From: Pseudomonas sp. AOB-7
GTDB lineage: Bacteria > Pseudomonadota > Gammaproteobacteria > Pseudomonadales > Pseudomonadaceae
DNA: 64,000 nt
Direction of reading: 5' to 3'
Assembly: GCF_003696305.1 (NCBI RefSeq)
Contig: NZ_RFFK01000001.1
Coordinates: 186,001 to 250,000, forward strand
Positions 29,007 through 36,718 of the stretch are shown here, piece after piece; positions within the stretch are counted from its first letter, which is position 1, and each line of letters opens with the position of its first letter. The position numbers were made by a program, and so were the translations under genes. The notes beneath the pieces were generated by a model. The model saw only the letters and a list, made by a program, of their open reading frames with translations. It was not told where the DNA came from and searched no databases.

Positions 29007-29764
29007 GGCTGCGGCTCCTCAGGCTCAGCGGGGTCGCCCTCTCCATCGCCGGGGGCAGGCACGGCGCTCTGCAGCGGCGCGTCCGGCAGGCGCAGCAGGC
29101 GCCGCAGCTCGCCATGGCGACGATGCTCCAGGCGCAGTTCGAGGGCGCGCGGCAGGCCGGTGAGCAGGCTGTCGCCAGCGGCATTGGGCGGCGGCCAATC
29201 GGCGTGCCACTGGCCCTCGTCGTCGAGGTAGCGCAGGCTCAGCGCCTGCACCCCGTCGAGCGCCTGCTGCACCTGCGGCTGGCTGTCCTGGGCCTGGTCC
29301 AGCACGCGCCAGTAACGGCGCTGCCACTGTTCGCCGCTGAGCTGCCAGCGCACCCGCTGCAGCTCGGCGCGCGGCTGACCGAGCGGATTGCGCCAGCCGG
29401 CGCGGGTCAACTCCAGCGCCGAGGCATCGCTCGGCTCGCTGCGCAGCGCCGGCTGCGGGTCGCCGAAGCCATCGCGGATCGGCCGCACCGCCACCTGCAG
29501 TACGTCGCGCTCGAAGGCGGCCATCGCCCGCACCAGCTCGCGCAGCTGCTGCTCGTGGTTGCGGGTGGCGGCGTCGGCGCTGAGCACGCTGTCAAGCATG
29601 CGGTAGGTGGCCAACCCGAGAATGGCGAAGATGGCGATGGCGATCAGCAATTCGAGCAGGGTAAAGCCGCGCTGCGGTCGAGCTGTAGGAGCGAGCTCTG
29701 CTCGCGCATCCAGATTGAGGCCGTTTCGCGAGCAGAGCTCGCTCCTACGGGCCATGCGCTTCAT
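29003..29764 (-). CDS. xcpW: Type II secretion minor pseudopilin GspJ (XcpW) with REP-extended leader
   Basis: A minor pseudopilin of the tip complex with GspI, GspK and GspH. The precursor is 253 residues; the N-methylated helix FTLLELLIAIAIFAILGLATY with Glu5 is intact. The prepilin leader runs from MKRM to RPQRG and is 33 residues long, where GspJ leaders are normally about 5-10. The extra residues (RSELCSRNGLNLDARAELAP) are encoded by a REP palindrome at 29685-29748, read in frame. No ATG, GTG or TTG lies closer to the cleavage Gly. The start at 29764 overlaps the xcpV stop (TGATG); 29755 is an alternative. Whether the prepilin peptidase accepts this leader is unknown. The C-terminal tail is Glu/Pro-rich. 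Confidence 0.9.
   Translation of the reverse strand: MKRMARRSELCSRNGLNLDARAELAPTARPQRGFTLLELLIAIAIFAILGLATYRMLDSVLSADAATRNHEQQLRELVRAMAAFERDVLQVAVRPIRDGFGDPQPALRSEPSDASALELTRAGWRNPLGQPRAELQRVRWQLSGEQWQRRYWRVLDQAQDSQPQVQQALDGVQALSLRYLDDEGQWHADWPPPNAAGDSLLTGLPRALELRLEHRRHGELRRLLRLPDAPLQSAVPAPGDGEGDPAEPEEPQP
29685..29748. repeat. REP palindrome inside the xcpW coding start
   Basis: A perfect 22-bp inverted repeat: arms 29685-29706 (GTAGGAGCGAGCTCTGCTCG then CG) and 29727-29748, with a 20-base spacer. The motif is of the REP class (GAGCGAGC...GCTCGCG) widespread in fluorescent pseudomonads. It lies entirely within xcpW codons 6-27 and begins 16 bases after the start codon, so the hairpin sits at the edge of an initiating ribosome. 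REP elements are normally intergenic. Confidence 0.92.
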
Positions 29765-30147
29765 CACGGCGCCCCCAGAAAGCCGCTGAGGCTGACCAGT
29801 GCGCGCTCGCGCAGATCGCCCGCGGCGCCACGCTGCTCGGCGGCGACCCACAGGGTCACCCGGCGCATGCTCGGCTCGCTGGTGGCCTGGATCTCGCTCT
29901 GCCACAGCCAGCGGCGCCCGGCGAACTCCACCTGGCCCTGGTCGCGGCCGTCGGCCGGCGGCGCCTCGGCCAGCTGCAGTTCGGTAAGGCGGTTGTCGGC
30001 CACCCACATGGCCAGGGTCTTGGCCTCCAGTTGCGCGGCGGTGCGCACGCTGCGCGCGCTGGCAGTCAGCACGCTGGCGGCGACCAGGGCGAAGATGGCC
30101 AGCGCCACCAGCACCTCGAGCAGGGTGAAACCGCGCGCGCGCTTCAT
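29764..30147 (-). CDS. xcpV: Type II secretion minor pseudopilin GspI (XcpV)
   Basis: 127 residues; leader MKRARG and then FTLLEVLVALAIFALVAAS with Glu5. GspI nucleates the pseudopilus tip complex in the known systems. The conserved middle (LAMWVADNRLTELQL) is present. Its ATG overlaps the xcpU stop (ATGA) and its stop overlaps the xcpW start. Confidence 0.95.
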   Translation of the reverse strand: MKRARGFTLLEVLVALAIFALVAASVLTASARSVRTAAQLEAKTLAMWVADNRLTELQLAEAPPADGRDQGQVEFAGRRWLWQSEIQATSEPSMRRVTLWVAAEQRGAAGDLRERALVSLSGFLGAP

Positions 30148-30689
30148 CCGGCGCGCCCTGCCGCCAGCTCCTCGATACGCGGCAGGCCGAAGCCGTCGCT
30201 GGACAGCTGCAGCTGCAGGCCGTCGCGGCGGCGCTCGGCCAGGCGCAGGCGAAAAGGCGTGAGCTCGCCGCTGGAGAGAATCAGCAGTTGCGGCGCCAGG
30301 GCGCTGGCCGCGCCGGGCAGGCGCAAGGCCTCGCCCTCCCCCTCGCCCTCCACCTCAAGAGTCAGCTCGGCCCAGTCCGGCAGGCGATGCGCCTGGCGAT
30401 CCAGCGCCTGCCACTCGCCGCGTCGCGAATCGTAACGCAGCACCCGGTAGCCCTCGCGGGTAAAACTCAGGCCGTACTCGCGGTTATCCAGCACCGCCTC
30501 GTCGGCCAGCACGCCGATCAGGCCGGCCAGACGCTCAGCCTCGCCGCGCAGCTCGCGGCTCGGCCCGGCCAGCCCGGTGCCGAGCACCGCCAGGCCGATC
30601 AGGCTGCCGAGGATGACCAGCACCACCAGCAGCTCGATCAGGGTGAAGCCCCTCGCCCGCCTGGCCGAGCCCGCCGGTACGCGCTGCAT
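30144..30689 (-). CDS. xcpU: Type II secretion minor pseudopilin GspH (XcpU)
   Basis: 181 residues; leader MQRVPAGSARRARG (14 residues) before FTLIELLVVLVILGSLIGLA with Glu5. The GspH-specific C-terminal beta domain follows, with an acidic EGEGEGEA stretch. It lies five bases after xcpT and overlaps xcpV by four bases. Confidence 0.94.
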   Translation of the reverse strand: MQRVPAGSARRARGFTLIELLVVLVILGSLIGLAVLGTGLAGPSRELRGEAERLAGLIGVLADEAVLDNREYGLSFTREGYRVLRYDSRRGEWQALDRQAHRLPDWAELTLEVEGEGEGEALRLPGAASALAPQLLILSSGELTPFRLRLAERRRDGLQLQLSSDGFGLPRIEELAAGRAG

Positions 30690-30694
30690 GGCGA

Positions 30695-31120
30695 TCAGAG
30701 ATCCCAGTTGCCGATGTCCGCGTCCAGGTCGCTGCCGCCCTGCTTGCCGTCGGCGCCGAACGAATAGAGGTCGAAGGCGCCCTTGGTGCCCGGCGCCAGG
30801 TACTGGTAGGGATTGCCCCAGGGGTCGACCGGCAGGCGCTTGAGGTAGCCCTCCTTGTTCCAGTTCTTCGCCGGCGGGTTGCCGCCGGGCTTGCTCACCA
30901 GCGCCTCGATGCCCTGCTGGGTGCTGGGGTAGTTGTGGTTGTCCAGCTTGTACATGTCCAGCGCCGCGCCGATGGCGCGGATGTCGTTCTGCGCCGCGGT
31001 GACCTTGGCCTGATCGGGCCTGCTCATCACCTGCGGCACCACCAGCGCCGCGAGGATGCCGAGAATGACCACCACCACCATGATCTCGATCAGGGTGAAA
31101 CCCGACTGTTTTCTACTCAC
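30695..31120 (-). CDS. xcpT: Type II secretion major pseudopilin GspG (XcpT)
   Basis: The major pseudopilus subunit, 141 residues. Leader MSRKQSG, then FTLIEIMVVVVILGILAALV with Glu5. The conserved GspG body includes ALDMYKLDNHNYPSTQQGIE, LPVDPWGNPYQYLAPG and the calcium-site C-terminus FGADGKQGGSDLDADI. Gene order after xcpS is standard. Confidence 0.97.
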   Translation of the reverse strand: MSRKQSGFTLIEIMVVVVILGILAALVVPQVMSRPDQAKVTAAQNDIRAIGAALDMYKLDNHNYPSTQQGIEALVSKPGGNPPAKNWNKEGYLKRLPVDPWGNPYQYLAPGTKGAFDLYSFGADGKQGGSDLDADIGNWDL

Positions 31121-31123
31121 CTG

Positions 31124-32341
31124 CTAACCCACCATTTGGTTCAACGAAAGAATCGGCAGCAGGATGGCCAGGACTATGACCAGCACCACCGCCCCCATGA
31201 ATACCAGCATGAACGGCTCGAACAAGCCCACCAGCAGGGCGATCTGCGCGCCGAGGTCGTTCTCCTGATTCTTCGCCGTGCGCGCCAGCATCTGATCCAG
31301 CTCGCCGGAGCGTTCGCCGCTGGCGATCATGTGCAGCATCATCGGCGGAAACTGCCCGGTGGCCTCCAGCGAACGGGTCAGGCTGCCGCCCTCGCGCACC
31401 TTCTGCGCCGCCACCAGCACCTCGCCTCGGATCACCCGGTTGCCGATCACCTCGCCGGCAATCGCCAGCGCCTCCACCAGCGGCACGCCACTCTGGGTGA
31501 GAATCGCCAGGGTGGAGGCGAAACGCGCGCAGTCGGTGGCGCGTCCCAGCCGGCCCAGCAGCGGCACGCGCAGCAGAAACGCGTGCCAGCGCAGCTTGAA
31601 CGCCTCGTCGCGCAGCGCCCAACGCAGGGCGACGATCGCCAGCGCCAGCAGCACCAGCGTCGCCGCGCCCCAGGCCTTGACCCAGTCGCTCAAGGCGATC
31701 AGCCCGCGGGTCAGCGCCGGCAGGGTCTGCCCGGAATCGACGAAGACCTTGACCACGTCCGGCACCACGTAGCCGAGCAGGAAACCGACGATGAGCAAGG
31801 ACGCACACATCAGGATCAGCGGGTAGAGCAGCGCCAGCTGGATCTTTTGCCGCGACTGCTGGCGCTGCTCGGTGTAGTCGGCCAGCTGTTCCAGCACCGG
31901 GCCGAGGTGCCCGGCGTGCTCGCCGGCGGCCACGGTGGCGCGGTACAGCTCGGGAAAGGCGGCGGGAAATTCCTTCAGGCTGGCGGCCAGGCTGTGGCCT
32001 TCCAGCACCCGCGCGCGCACCGCCAGCAGCATGGCCTGAATGCGTGCGCTGGTGGCTTGCGCGGCGGCCGCACGCAGCGCCTCCTCGATCGGCAGCGCCG
32101 CCTGCACCAGGGTCGCCAGCTGCCGGGTGACCAGCGCCAGGTCGCGCGCCGACAGGCCGCGGGCGAAGCCCAGGCGCGCGCCGCCGCTGGCCTGCTCGCG
32201 GTTGCGCGTGGCCTTGACCTCCAGCGGCGCCAGCTGGCGTTCGCGCAACAGCTGGCGCACCTGGCGCGCGCTGTCGGCCTCCAGCACGCCTTTCTGCTGG
32301 CGGCCGCGCCCGTCCAGGGCGATGTATTCGAAGGCGGCCAC
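31124..32341 (-). CDS. xcpS: Type II secretion inner-membrane platform protein GspF (XcpS)
   Basis: The polytopic core of the assembly platform, 405 residues. Two repeated T2SSF domains: the first about residues 70-195 with GEHAGHLGPVLEQLADY, the second about 270-395 with SGERSGELDQMLARTA. Three membrane segments are visible, including LLYPLILMCASLLIVGFLLG and a C-terminal FMLVFMGAVVLVIVLAILLP. It immediately follows xcpR. Confidence 0.97.
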   Translation of the reverse strand: MAAFEYIALDGRGRQQKGVLEADSARQVRQLLRERQLAPLEVKATRNREQASGGARLGFARGLSARDLALVTRQLATLVQAALPIEEALRAAAAQATSARIQAMLLAVRARVLEGHSLAASLKEFPAAFPELYRATVAAGEHAGHLGPVLEQLADYTEQRQQSRQKIQLALLYPLILMCASLLIVGFLLGYVVPDVVKVFVDSGQTLPALTRGLIALSDWVKAWGAATLVLLALAIVALRWALRDEAFKLRWHAFLLRVPLLGRLGRATDCARFASTLAILTQSGVPLVEALAIAGEVIGNRVIRGEVLVAAQKVREGGSLTRSLEATGQFPPMMLHMIASGERSGELDQMLARTAKNQENDLGAQIALLVGLFEPFMLVFMGAVVLVIVLAILLPILSLNQMVG

Positions 32342-33829
32342 TTACTCCTCCCGGGTCACGCGCAGCACTTCCTCGACCGTGGTCACCCCTTCCAGCACCT
32401 TGCGCCGCCCGTCGTCGCGGATGCTCGGGCCCAGGCGGCGGGCGTGGCGGGTCATGTCCTGCTCGGAGGCGCGGCTGTGGATCAGCGTGCGCATGGCTTC
32501 GTCGAACACCACCAGCTCGTAGATGCCGGTACGCCCGCGGTAGCCCTGCTGGTGGCACTCGGCGCAGCCGCGCGCGTGGTACAGGGTCGGCGCCGATGCG
32601 GCCGGCACGCCGAGCAGCGCGCATTCGGCCGCATCGGCGGCATAAGGTTCCTTGCACGCCGGGCACAGCACCCGCACCAGGCGCTGGGCCAGCACGCCGA
32701 GCAGGGAGGACGACAGCAGAAAGGGCTCCACGCCCATGTCCACCAGGCGGGTGATGGCGCCGATGGCGCTGTTGGTGTGCAGGGTGGACAGCACCAGGTG
32801 GCCGGTCAGCGAGGCCTGCACGGCGATCTCGGCAGTTTCCTTGTCGCGGATCTCGCCGACCATCACCACGTCCGGGTCCTGGCGCAGGATGGCGCGCAGG
32901 CCGCGGGCGAAGGTCATGTCCACCTTGGTGTTGACCTGGGTCTGGCCGATGCCTTCGAGGTGGTATTCGATGGGGTCCTCGACGGTGAGGATGTTGCGCG
33001 TGTGGTCGTTGAGGCTGACCAGGCTGGCGTACAGCGTGGTGGTCTTGCCCGAGCCGGTGGGGCCGGTGACCAGCAGGATGCCGTGCGGCTTGCGCACCGT
33101 GTCTTCCATCAGCGCGCGGTCCTCGGCGCGCATCCCCAGGTGCTGCAACGATAGGCGCCCGGCCTGCTTGTCGAGCAGACGCAGCACCACCCGCTCGCCG
33201 TTGGCCGAGGGCAGCGTGGAGACGCGGATGTCCACCTCGCGCCCGCCGACCTTGAGCGAGATACGCCCGTCCTGCGGCACGCGCTTCTCGGCGATGTCCA
33301 GGCGTGCCATGACCTTGACCCGCGACACCAGCAGCGCCGCCAGCTCGCGCTTGGGTTCGAGCACTTCGCGCAGGATGCCGTCGACGCGAAAGCGCACCAC
33401 CAGGCGCTTCTCGAAGGTTTCCAGGTGGATGTCGGAGGCGTTTTCCTTGATCGCCTCGCCGAGGATGGCGTTGATCAGGCGGATGATCGGCGCGTCGTCT
33501 TCCTGCTCCAGCAGGTCTTCGGTCTCCGGCACCTGCTCGGCCAGCGAGGCCAGGTCGAGGCTGCCGCCAATGTCCTCGGCCAGCTGCATGGACGCCGAGT
33601 CGTGCTGGTAGGCCGCGCCCAGGGCCAGGGCGAACTCGCCGGCGGCGAGCGGGCGCAGCGGCAGGCTGCGTCCGGCGAAACGCTGCGCCTCGGCCAGCGC
33701 CACCGGCTCGCAATCGGCCCGATACACCAGGCAGGCGCGCCCCTCGTGCAGCACGAACACCACGCCGTGACGTTTGGCGAAACTGAAGGGCAGACGGCGC
33801 AGGGGAGTCTCGAGCAGCGAAGCGTTCAT
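32342..33829 (-). CDS. xcpR: Type II secretion ATPase GspE (XcpR)
   Basis: The hexameric cytoplasmic ATPase that powers pseudopilus assembly, 495 residues. N1E/N2E regions bind GspL. Walker [16 protein letters not shown], Asp box [12 protein letters not shown], Walker [21 protein letters not shown] and His box [14 protein letters not shown] are intact, followed by the tetracysteine zinc module (CPAC ... CAEC) and the C-terminal domain. It is the first gene of the nine-gene minus-strand operon. Confidence 0.97.
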   Translation of the reverse strand: MNASLLETPLRRLPFSFAKRHGVVFVLHEGRACLVYRADCEPVALAEAQRFAGRSLPLRPLAAGEFALALGAAYQHDSASMQLAEDIGGSLDLASLAEQVPETEDLLEQEDDAPIIRLINAILGEAIKENASDIHLETFEKRLVVRFRVDGILREVLEPKRELAALLVSRVKVMARLDIAEKRVPQDGRISLKVGGREVDIRVSTLPSANGERVVLRLLDKQAGRLSLQHLGMRAEDRALMEDTVRKPHGILLVTGPTGSGKTTTLYASLVSLNDHTRNILTVEDPIEYHLEGIGQTQVNTKVDMTFARGLRAILRQDPDVVMVGEIRDKETAEIAVQASLTGHLVLSTLHTNSAIGAITRLVDMGVEPFLLSSSLLGVLAQRLVRVLCPACKEPYAADAAECALLGVPAASAPTLYHARGCAECHQQGYRGRTGIYELVVFDEAMRTLIHSRASEQDMTRHARRLGPSIRDDGRRKVLEGVTTVEEVLRVTREE

Positions 33830-34053
33830 GCGATGAACCTTAAAAACAGAACCTTACCTTGAGTATTACAGCCCAATCTGACTGTTTGCCCCTCTACGGC
33901 GGTCTTTTTTGTCATGGTTATTGGGCTATCTTTAACACATCGCCCAATACAGCACACCCACCCCATATAGGGGATGTCAACGCCGCGCAGGCTGTTATGA
34001 TCGGCCCGCGACGCATAGCACATAAAAAGAATTAGAACGTCGTTTCCGGAGTA
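33830..34053. promoter_or_regulatory. Divergent xcpR/xcpP promoter region
   Basis: A 224-base AT-rich spacer between the two xcp operons. The heptamer GCCCAAT occurs three times: 33871-33877, reversed at 33920-33926 (ATTGGGC), and 33942-33948; the last two form an inverted repeat with a 15-base spacer. A CCCC-ATATA-GGGG palindrome lies at 33961-33973. TATGAT at 33996-34001 is a possible -10 for xcpP; no convincing -35 was found. GGAG precedes the xcpP ATG. In P. aeruginosa this region is under quorum-sensing control, but I see no clear lux-type box here. Confidence 0.6.
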
Positions 34054-34689
34054 ATGCATTTGGCCCTCCCCCAGCGCCTCAAGGACAACGCCCCGAGCGT
34101 GCTCGGCATGCTCGTGCTGATCGCCCTCAGCGTCAGCCTGGCCTGGCAAAGCGCCGAGTTGCTGCGCCTGGTGCGCGGCCCCGCGCTGCAGCCGCCGAGC
34201 CAAGCCGCCAGCCGCCTGGAACAACCCAGCCAGGCGCCCCTCGCCCAGCTGTTCGGCAGCGCCAAACAGGCCGACAGCGGCCCGCCGCCGGCCACCAACC
34301 TGCAACTGACCCTGCTCGGCAGCTTCGTCCACAGCGACCCGCAACGCTCCAGCGCGCTGATCCAGCGCCAGGGCCAGAGTGCCCAGCGCTACGCCGTGGG
34401 CATGGAGGTGGACAACGGCGTGCGCCTGGATGCGGTCTACGCCGACCGCGTCGAACTGCTGCGCAACGGCCGCCGCGAGAGCCTCGCCTTCCCCCGCCAG
34501 CAGAGCGGCCAGTATGTCTACACGCCGCCGGCCGAAACGGCCGACGCCGCCCTCGATCAACTCGACCAGCTGGAGCAGGACAACCTCGAACAACTGCGCC
34601 AGCGCATGCAGGCGCTGCGCGAGCAGATGGAAGCCGCCGGCACCCTGCCCGAAGAAACGCCCTCCGATCAGCCCATGGAAAGCGAATGA
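34054..34689 (+). CDS. xcpP: Type II secretion inner-membrane protein GspC (XcpP)
   Basis: A 211-residue bitopic inner-membrane protein linking the platform to the secretin. Transmembrane helix VLGMLVLIALSVSLAW at about residues 16-31, then the homology region (LQLTLLGSFVHSDPQRSSAL; RVELLRNGRRESLAFP). The C-terminus is a predicted coiled coil (LDQLDQLEQDNLEQLRQRMQ) in place of the PDZ domain seen in many GspC proteins; XcpP of P. aeruginosa is likewise of the coiled-coil type. GGAG lies upstream. It is followed by xcpQ after four bases. Confidence 0.94.
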   Translation: MHLALPQRLKDNAPSVLGMLVLIALSVSLAWQSAELLRLVRGPALQPPSQAASRLEQPSQAPLAQLFGSAKQADSGPPPATNLQLTLLGSFVHSDPQRSSALIQRQGQSAQRYAVGMEVDNGVRLDAVYADRVELLRNGRRESLAFPRQQSGQYVYTPPAETADAALDQLDQLEQDNLEQLRQRMQALREQMEAAGTLPEETPSDQPMESE

Positions 34690-34693
34690 ACCG

Positions 34694-36640
34694 ATGCATG
34701 CCATCCGCAGCCGACTGACCCTCGCCCTACTCGCCGCCGGCCTGGCCGCCGCCCCCCTGCCCCTGCTGGCGCAGATCGAACAGGTGCCGGCCAGCGCCAA
34801 CCAGCAGGACGAAAGCTGGACCATCAACCTCAAGGGCGCCGACATCCGCGAATTCATCGATCAGGTCGCCGCCATCACCGGGCAGACCTTCGTCGTCGAC
34901 CCACGGGTCAAGGGCCAGGTCAACGTGGTGTCCAACACCCCGCTCAATCTGACCGAGGTCTACCAGCTGTTCCTCTCGGTGATGGCCACCCACGGTTTCA
35001 GCGTACTGACCCAGGGCGACCAGGCGCGCATCGTGCCCAACGCCGAGGCCAAGGCCGAAGCCGGCGAAGGCCGCCCGGCACCCGATCGCCTGGAAACCCG
35101 CCTGATCCAGGTGCAGCACGCACCGGTGGCCGAGCTGATCCCGCTGATCCGCCCGCTGGTGCCGCAGTACGGCCACCTGGCCGCCGTCACCTCTTCCAAC
35201 GCGCTGATCATCAGCGACCGCAGCGCCAACATCGCGCGCATCCAGGATCTGATGCGCCAGCTCGACCAGACCGGAGCCCGCGACTACAGCGTGATCAACC
35301 TGCAGCACGCCTGGGTGATGGACGCCGCCGAAGTGCTCAATACCGCCATCGCCCGCGGCCAGGCCAAGGGCGCCAGCGCCACCCAGGTGGTGGCCGACGC
35401 GCGCACCAACCGCCTGATCCTGCTCGGCCCGCCGGACGCCCGCGCCAAGCTGGCCAACCTGGCCCAGTCACTGGACACCCCCACCAGCCGCTCGGCCAAC
35501 ACCCGGGTGATCCGCCTGCGCCACAACGACGCCAAATCGCTGGCCGAGACCCTCGGGGAAATCTCCGAAGGGCTGAAGAACCAGCAGGATGGCGAGACCG
35601 CCGGCAAGCCGTCGAACATCCTCATCCGCGCCGACGAGAGCCTCAATGCCCTGGTGCTGCTGGCCGAGCCCGATCTGGTCGCCACCCTCGAAGACATCGT
35701 GCGCCAGCTCGACATCCCGCGCGCCCAGGTGATGGTCGAGGCGGCCATCGTCGAAGTCTCCGGCGACATCACCGACGCCCTCGGCGTGCAGTGGGCGGTG
35801 GATGCGCGCAGTGGCAGCGGCGGCACCGGCGGCCTGGGCGGGGTCAACTTCTCCGGCACCGGGCTGTCGGTGGGCACCGTGCTGCAGATCCTGCAGAGCG
35901 GCGAGGTGCCGGAAAACACCACCCTGCCCGACGGCGCCATCATCGGCATTGGCAGCGACAACTTCGGCGCGCTGGTCACCGCGCTGTCGGCCAACAGCAA
36001 GAGCAACCTGCTGTCCACCCCCAGCCTGCTGACCCTGGACAACCAGAAGGCGGAAATCCTGGTCGGGCAGAACGTGCCGTTCCAGACCGGTTCCTACACC
36101 ACCGATGCGGCCGGGGCCAACAACCCCTTCACCACCATCGAGCGCAAGGACATCGGCGTCACCCTCAAGGTCACCCCGCACATCAACGAAGGCGCCACCC
36201 TGCGCCTGGAGATCGAGCAGGAAATCTCCTCCATCGCCCCCAGCACCGGGCTCAACGCCCAGGCCGTGGACCTGGTGACCAACAAGCGCTCGATCAAGAG
36301 CACCATCCTCGCCGACGACGGCCAGGTCATAGTGCTCGGCGGGCTGATCCAGGACGACGTCACCGAATCGGTGTCCAAGGTGCCGCTGCTCGGCGACATC
36401 CCCCTGCTCGGCGGGCTGTTCCGCTCCACCCGCGAATCCCACATCAAACGCAACCTGATGGTCTTTCTGCGGCCCACCGTGGTGCGCGACGGCGCCGGCC
36501 TGGCCGCGCTGTCGGGCAAGAAATACAGCGACATCCGCATCCTCGGCAGCGCCGACGAAGGCCGCCCGAGCATCCTGCCGCGCAACCCGGCGCAGCTGTT
36601 CGACGGCCAGGGCGCGCCGGCGGTGGATCTGCGCCAGTAA
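34694..36640 (+). CDS. xcpQ: Type II secretion outer-membrane secretin GspD (XcpQ)
   Basis: The outer-membrane channel, 648 residues. The signal peptide ends about residue 26 (PLPLLA before QIEQ). N0 domain WTINLKGADIREFIDQVA, then N1-N3 repeats, then the C-terminal secretin domain with the Gly-rich insert (GSGGTGGLGG) and the signature VPLLGDIPLLGGLF near residue 563, and an S-domain-like tail. The ATG at 34694 is used; the frame is open upstream only as a shadow of xcpP. No dedicated pilotin gene is nearby. Confidence 0.97.
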   Translation: MHAIRSRLTLALLAAGLAAAPLPLLAQIEQVPASANQQDESWTINLKGADIREFIDQVAAITGQTFVVDPRVKGQVNVVSNTPLNLTEVYQLFLSVMATHGFSVLTQGDQARIVPNAEAKAEAGEGRPAPDRLETRLIQVQHAPVAELIPLIRPLVPQYGHLAAVTSSNALIISDRSANIARIQDLMRQLDQTGARDYSVINLQHAWVMDAAEVLNTAIARGQAKGASATQVVADARTNRLILLGPPDARAKLANLAQSLDTPTSRSANTRVIRLRHNDAKSLAETLGEISEGLKNQQDGETAGKPSNILIRADESLNALVLLAEPDLVATLEDIVRQLDIPRAQVMVEAAIVEVSGDITDALGVQWAVDARSGSGGTGGLGGVNFSGTGLSVGTVLQILQSGEVPENTTLPDGAIIGIGSDNFGALVTALSANSKSNLLSTPSLLTLDNQKAEILVGQNVPFQTGSYTTDAAGANNPFTTIERKDIGVTLKVTPHINEGATLRLEIEQEISSIAPSTGLNAQAVDLVTNKRSIKSTILADDGQVIVLGGLIQDDVTESVSKVPLLGDIPLLGGLFRSTRESHIKRNLMVFLRPTVVRDGAGLAALSGKKYSDIRILGSADEGRPSILPRNPAQLFDGQGAPAVDLRQ

Positions 36641-36667
36641 GCGAGTTGGTTACGGGGATAAAGCCAT

Positions 36668-36708
36668 GGGAGGCGCTTTAGCGGCGACAGTCGCGGCAAA
36701 GCCCTCCC
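36668..36708. repeat. Imperfect palindrome after xcpQ
   Basis: GGGAGG at 36668-36673 pairs with CCTCCC at 36703-36708, with GCTTTAGC/GGCAAAGC and GGCGAC/GTCGC pairing inside. It lies in the 78-base gap between the convergent xcpQ and amidase genes and may act as a bidirectional terminator, without a T-run. It resembles the GGGAGGGGCTTT repeat at 49794-49905. Confidence 0.6.
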
Positions 36709-36718
36709 AAGCCCCCAC

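Noticed and set aside
34379..36640. A longer secretin start inside xcpP
   Set aside because: The extra residues are a shadow of xcpP; the ATG at 34694 begins a clear signal peptide.
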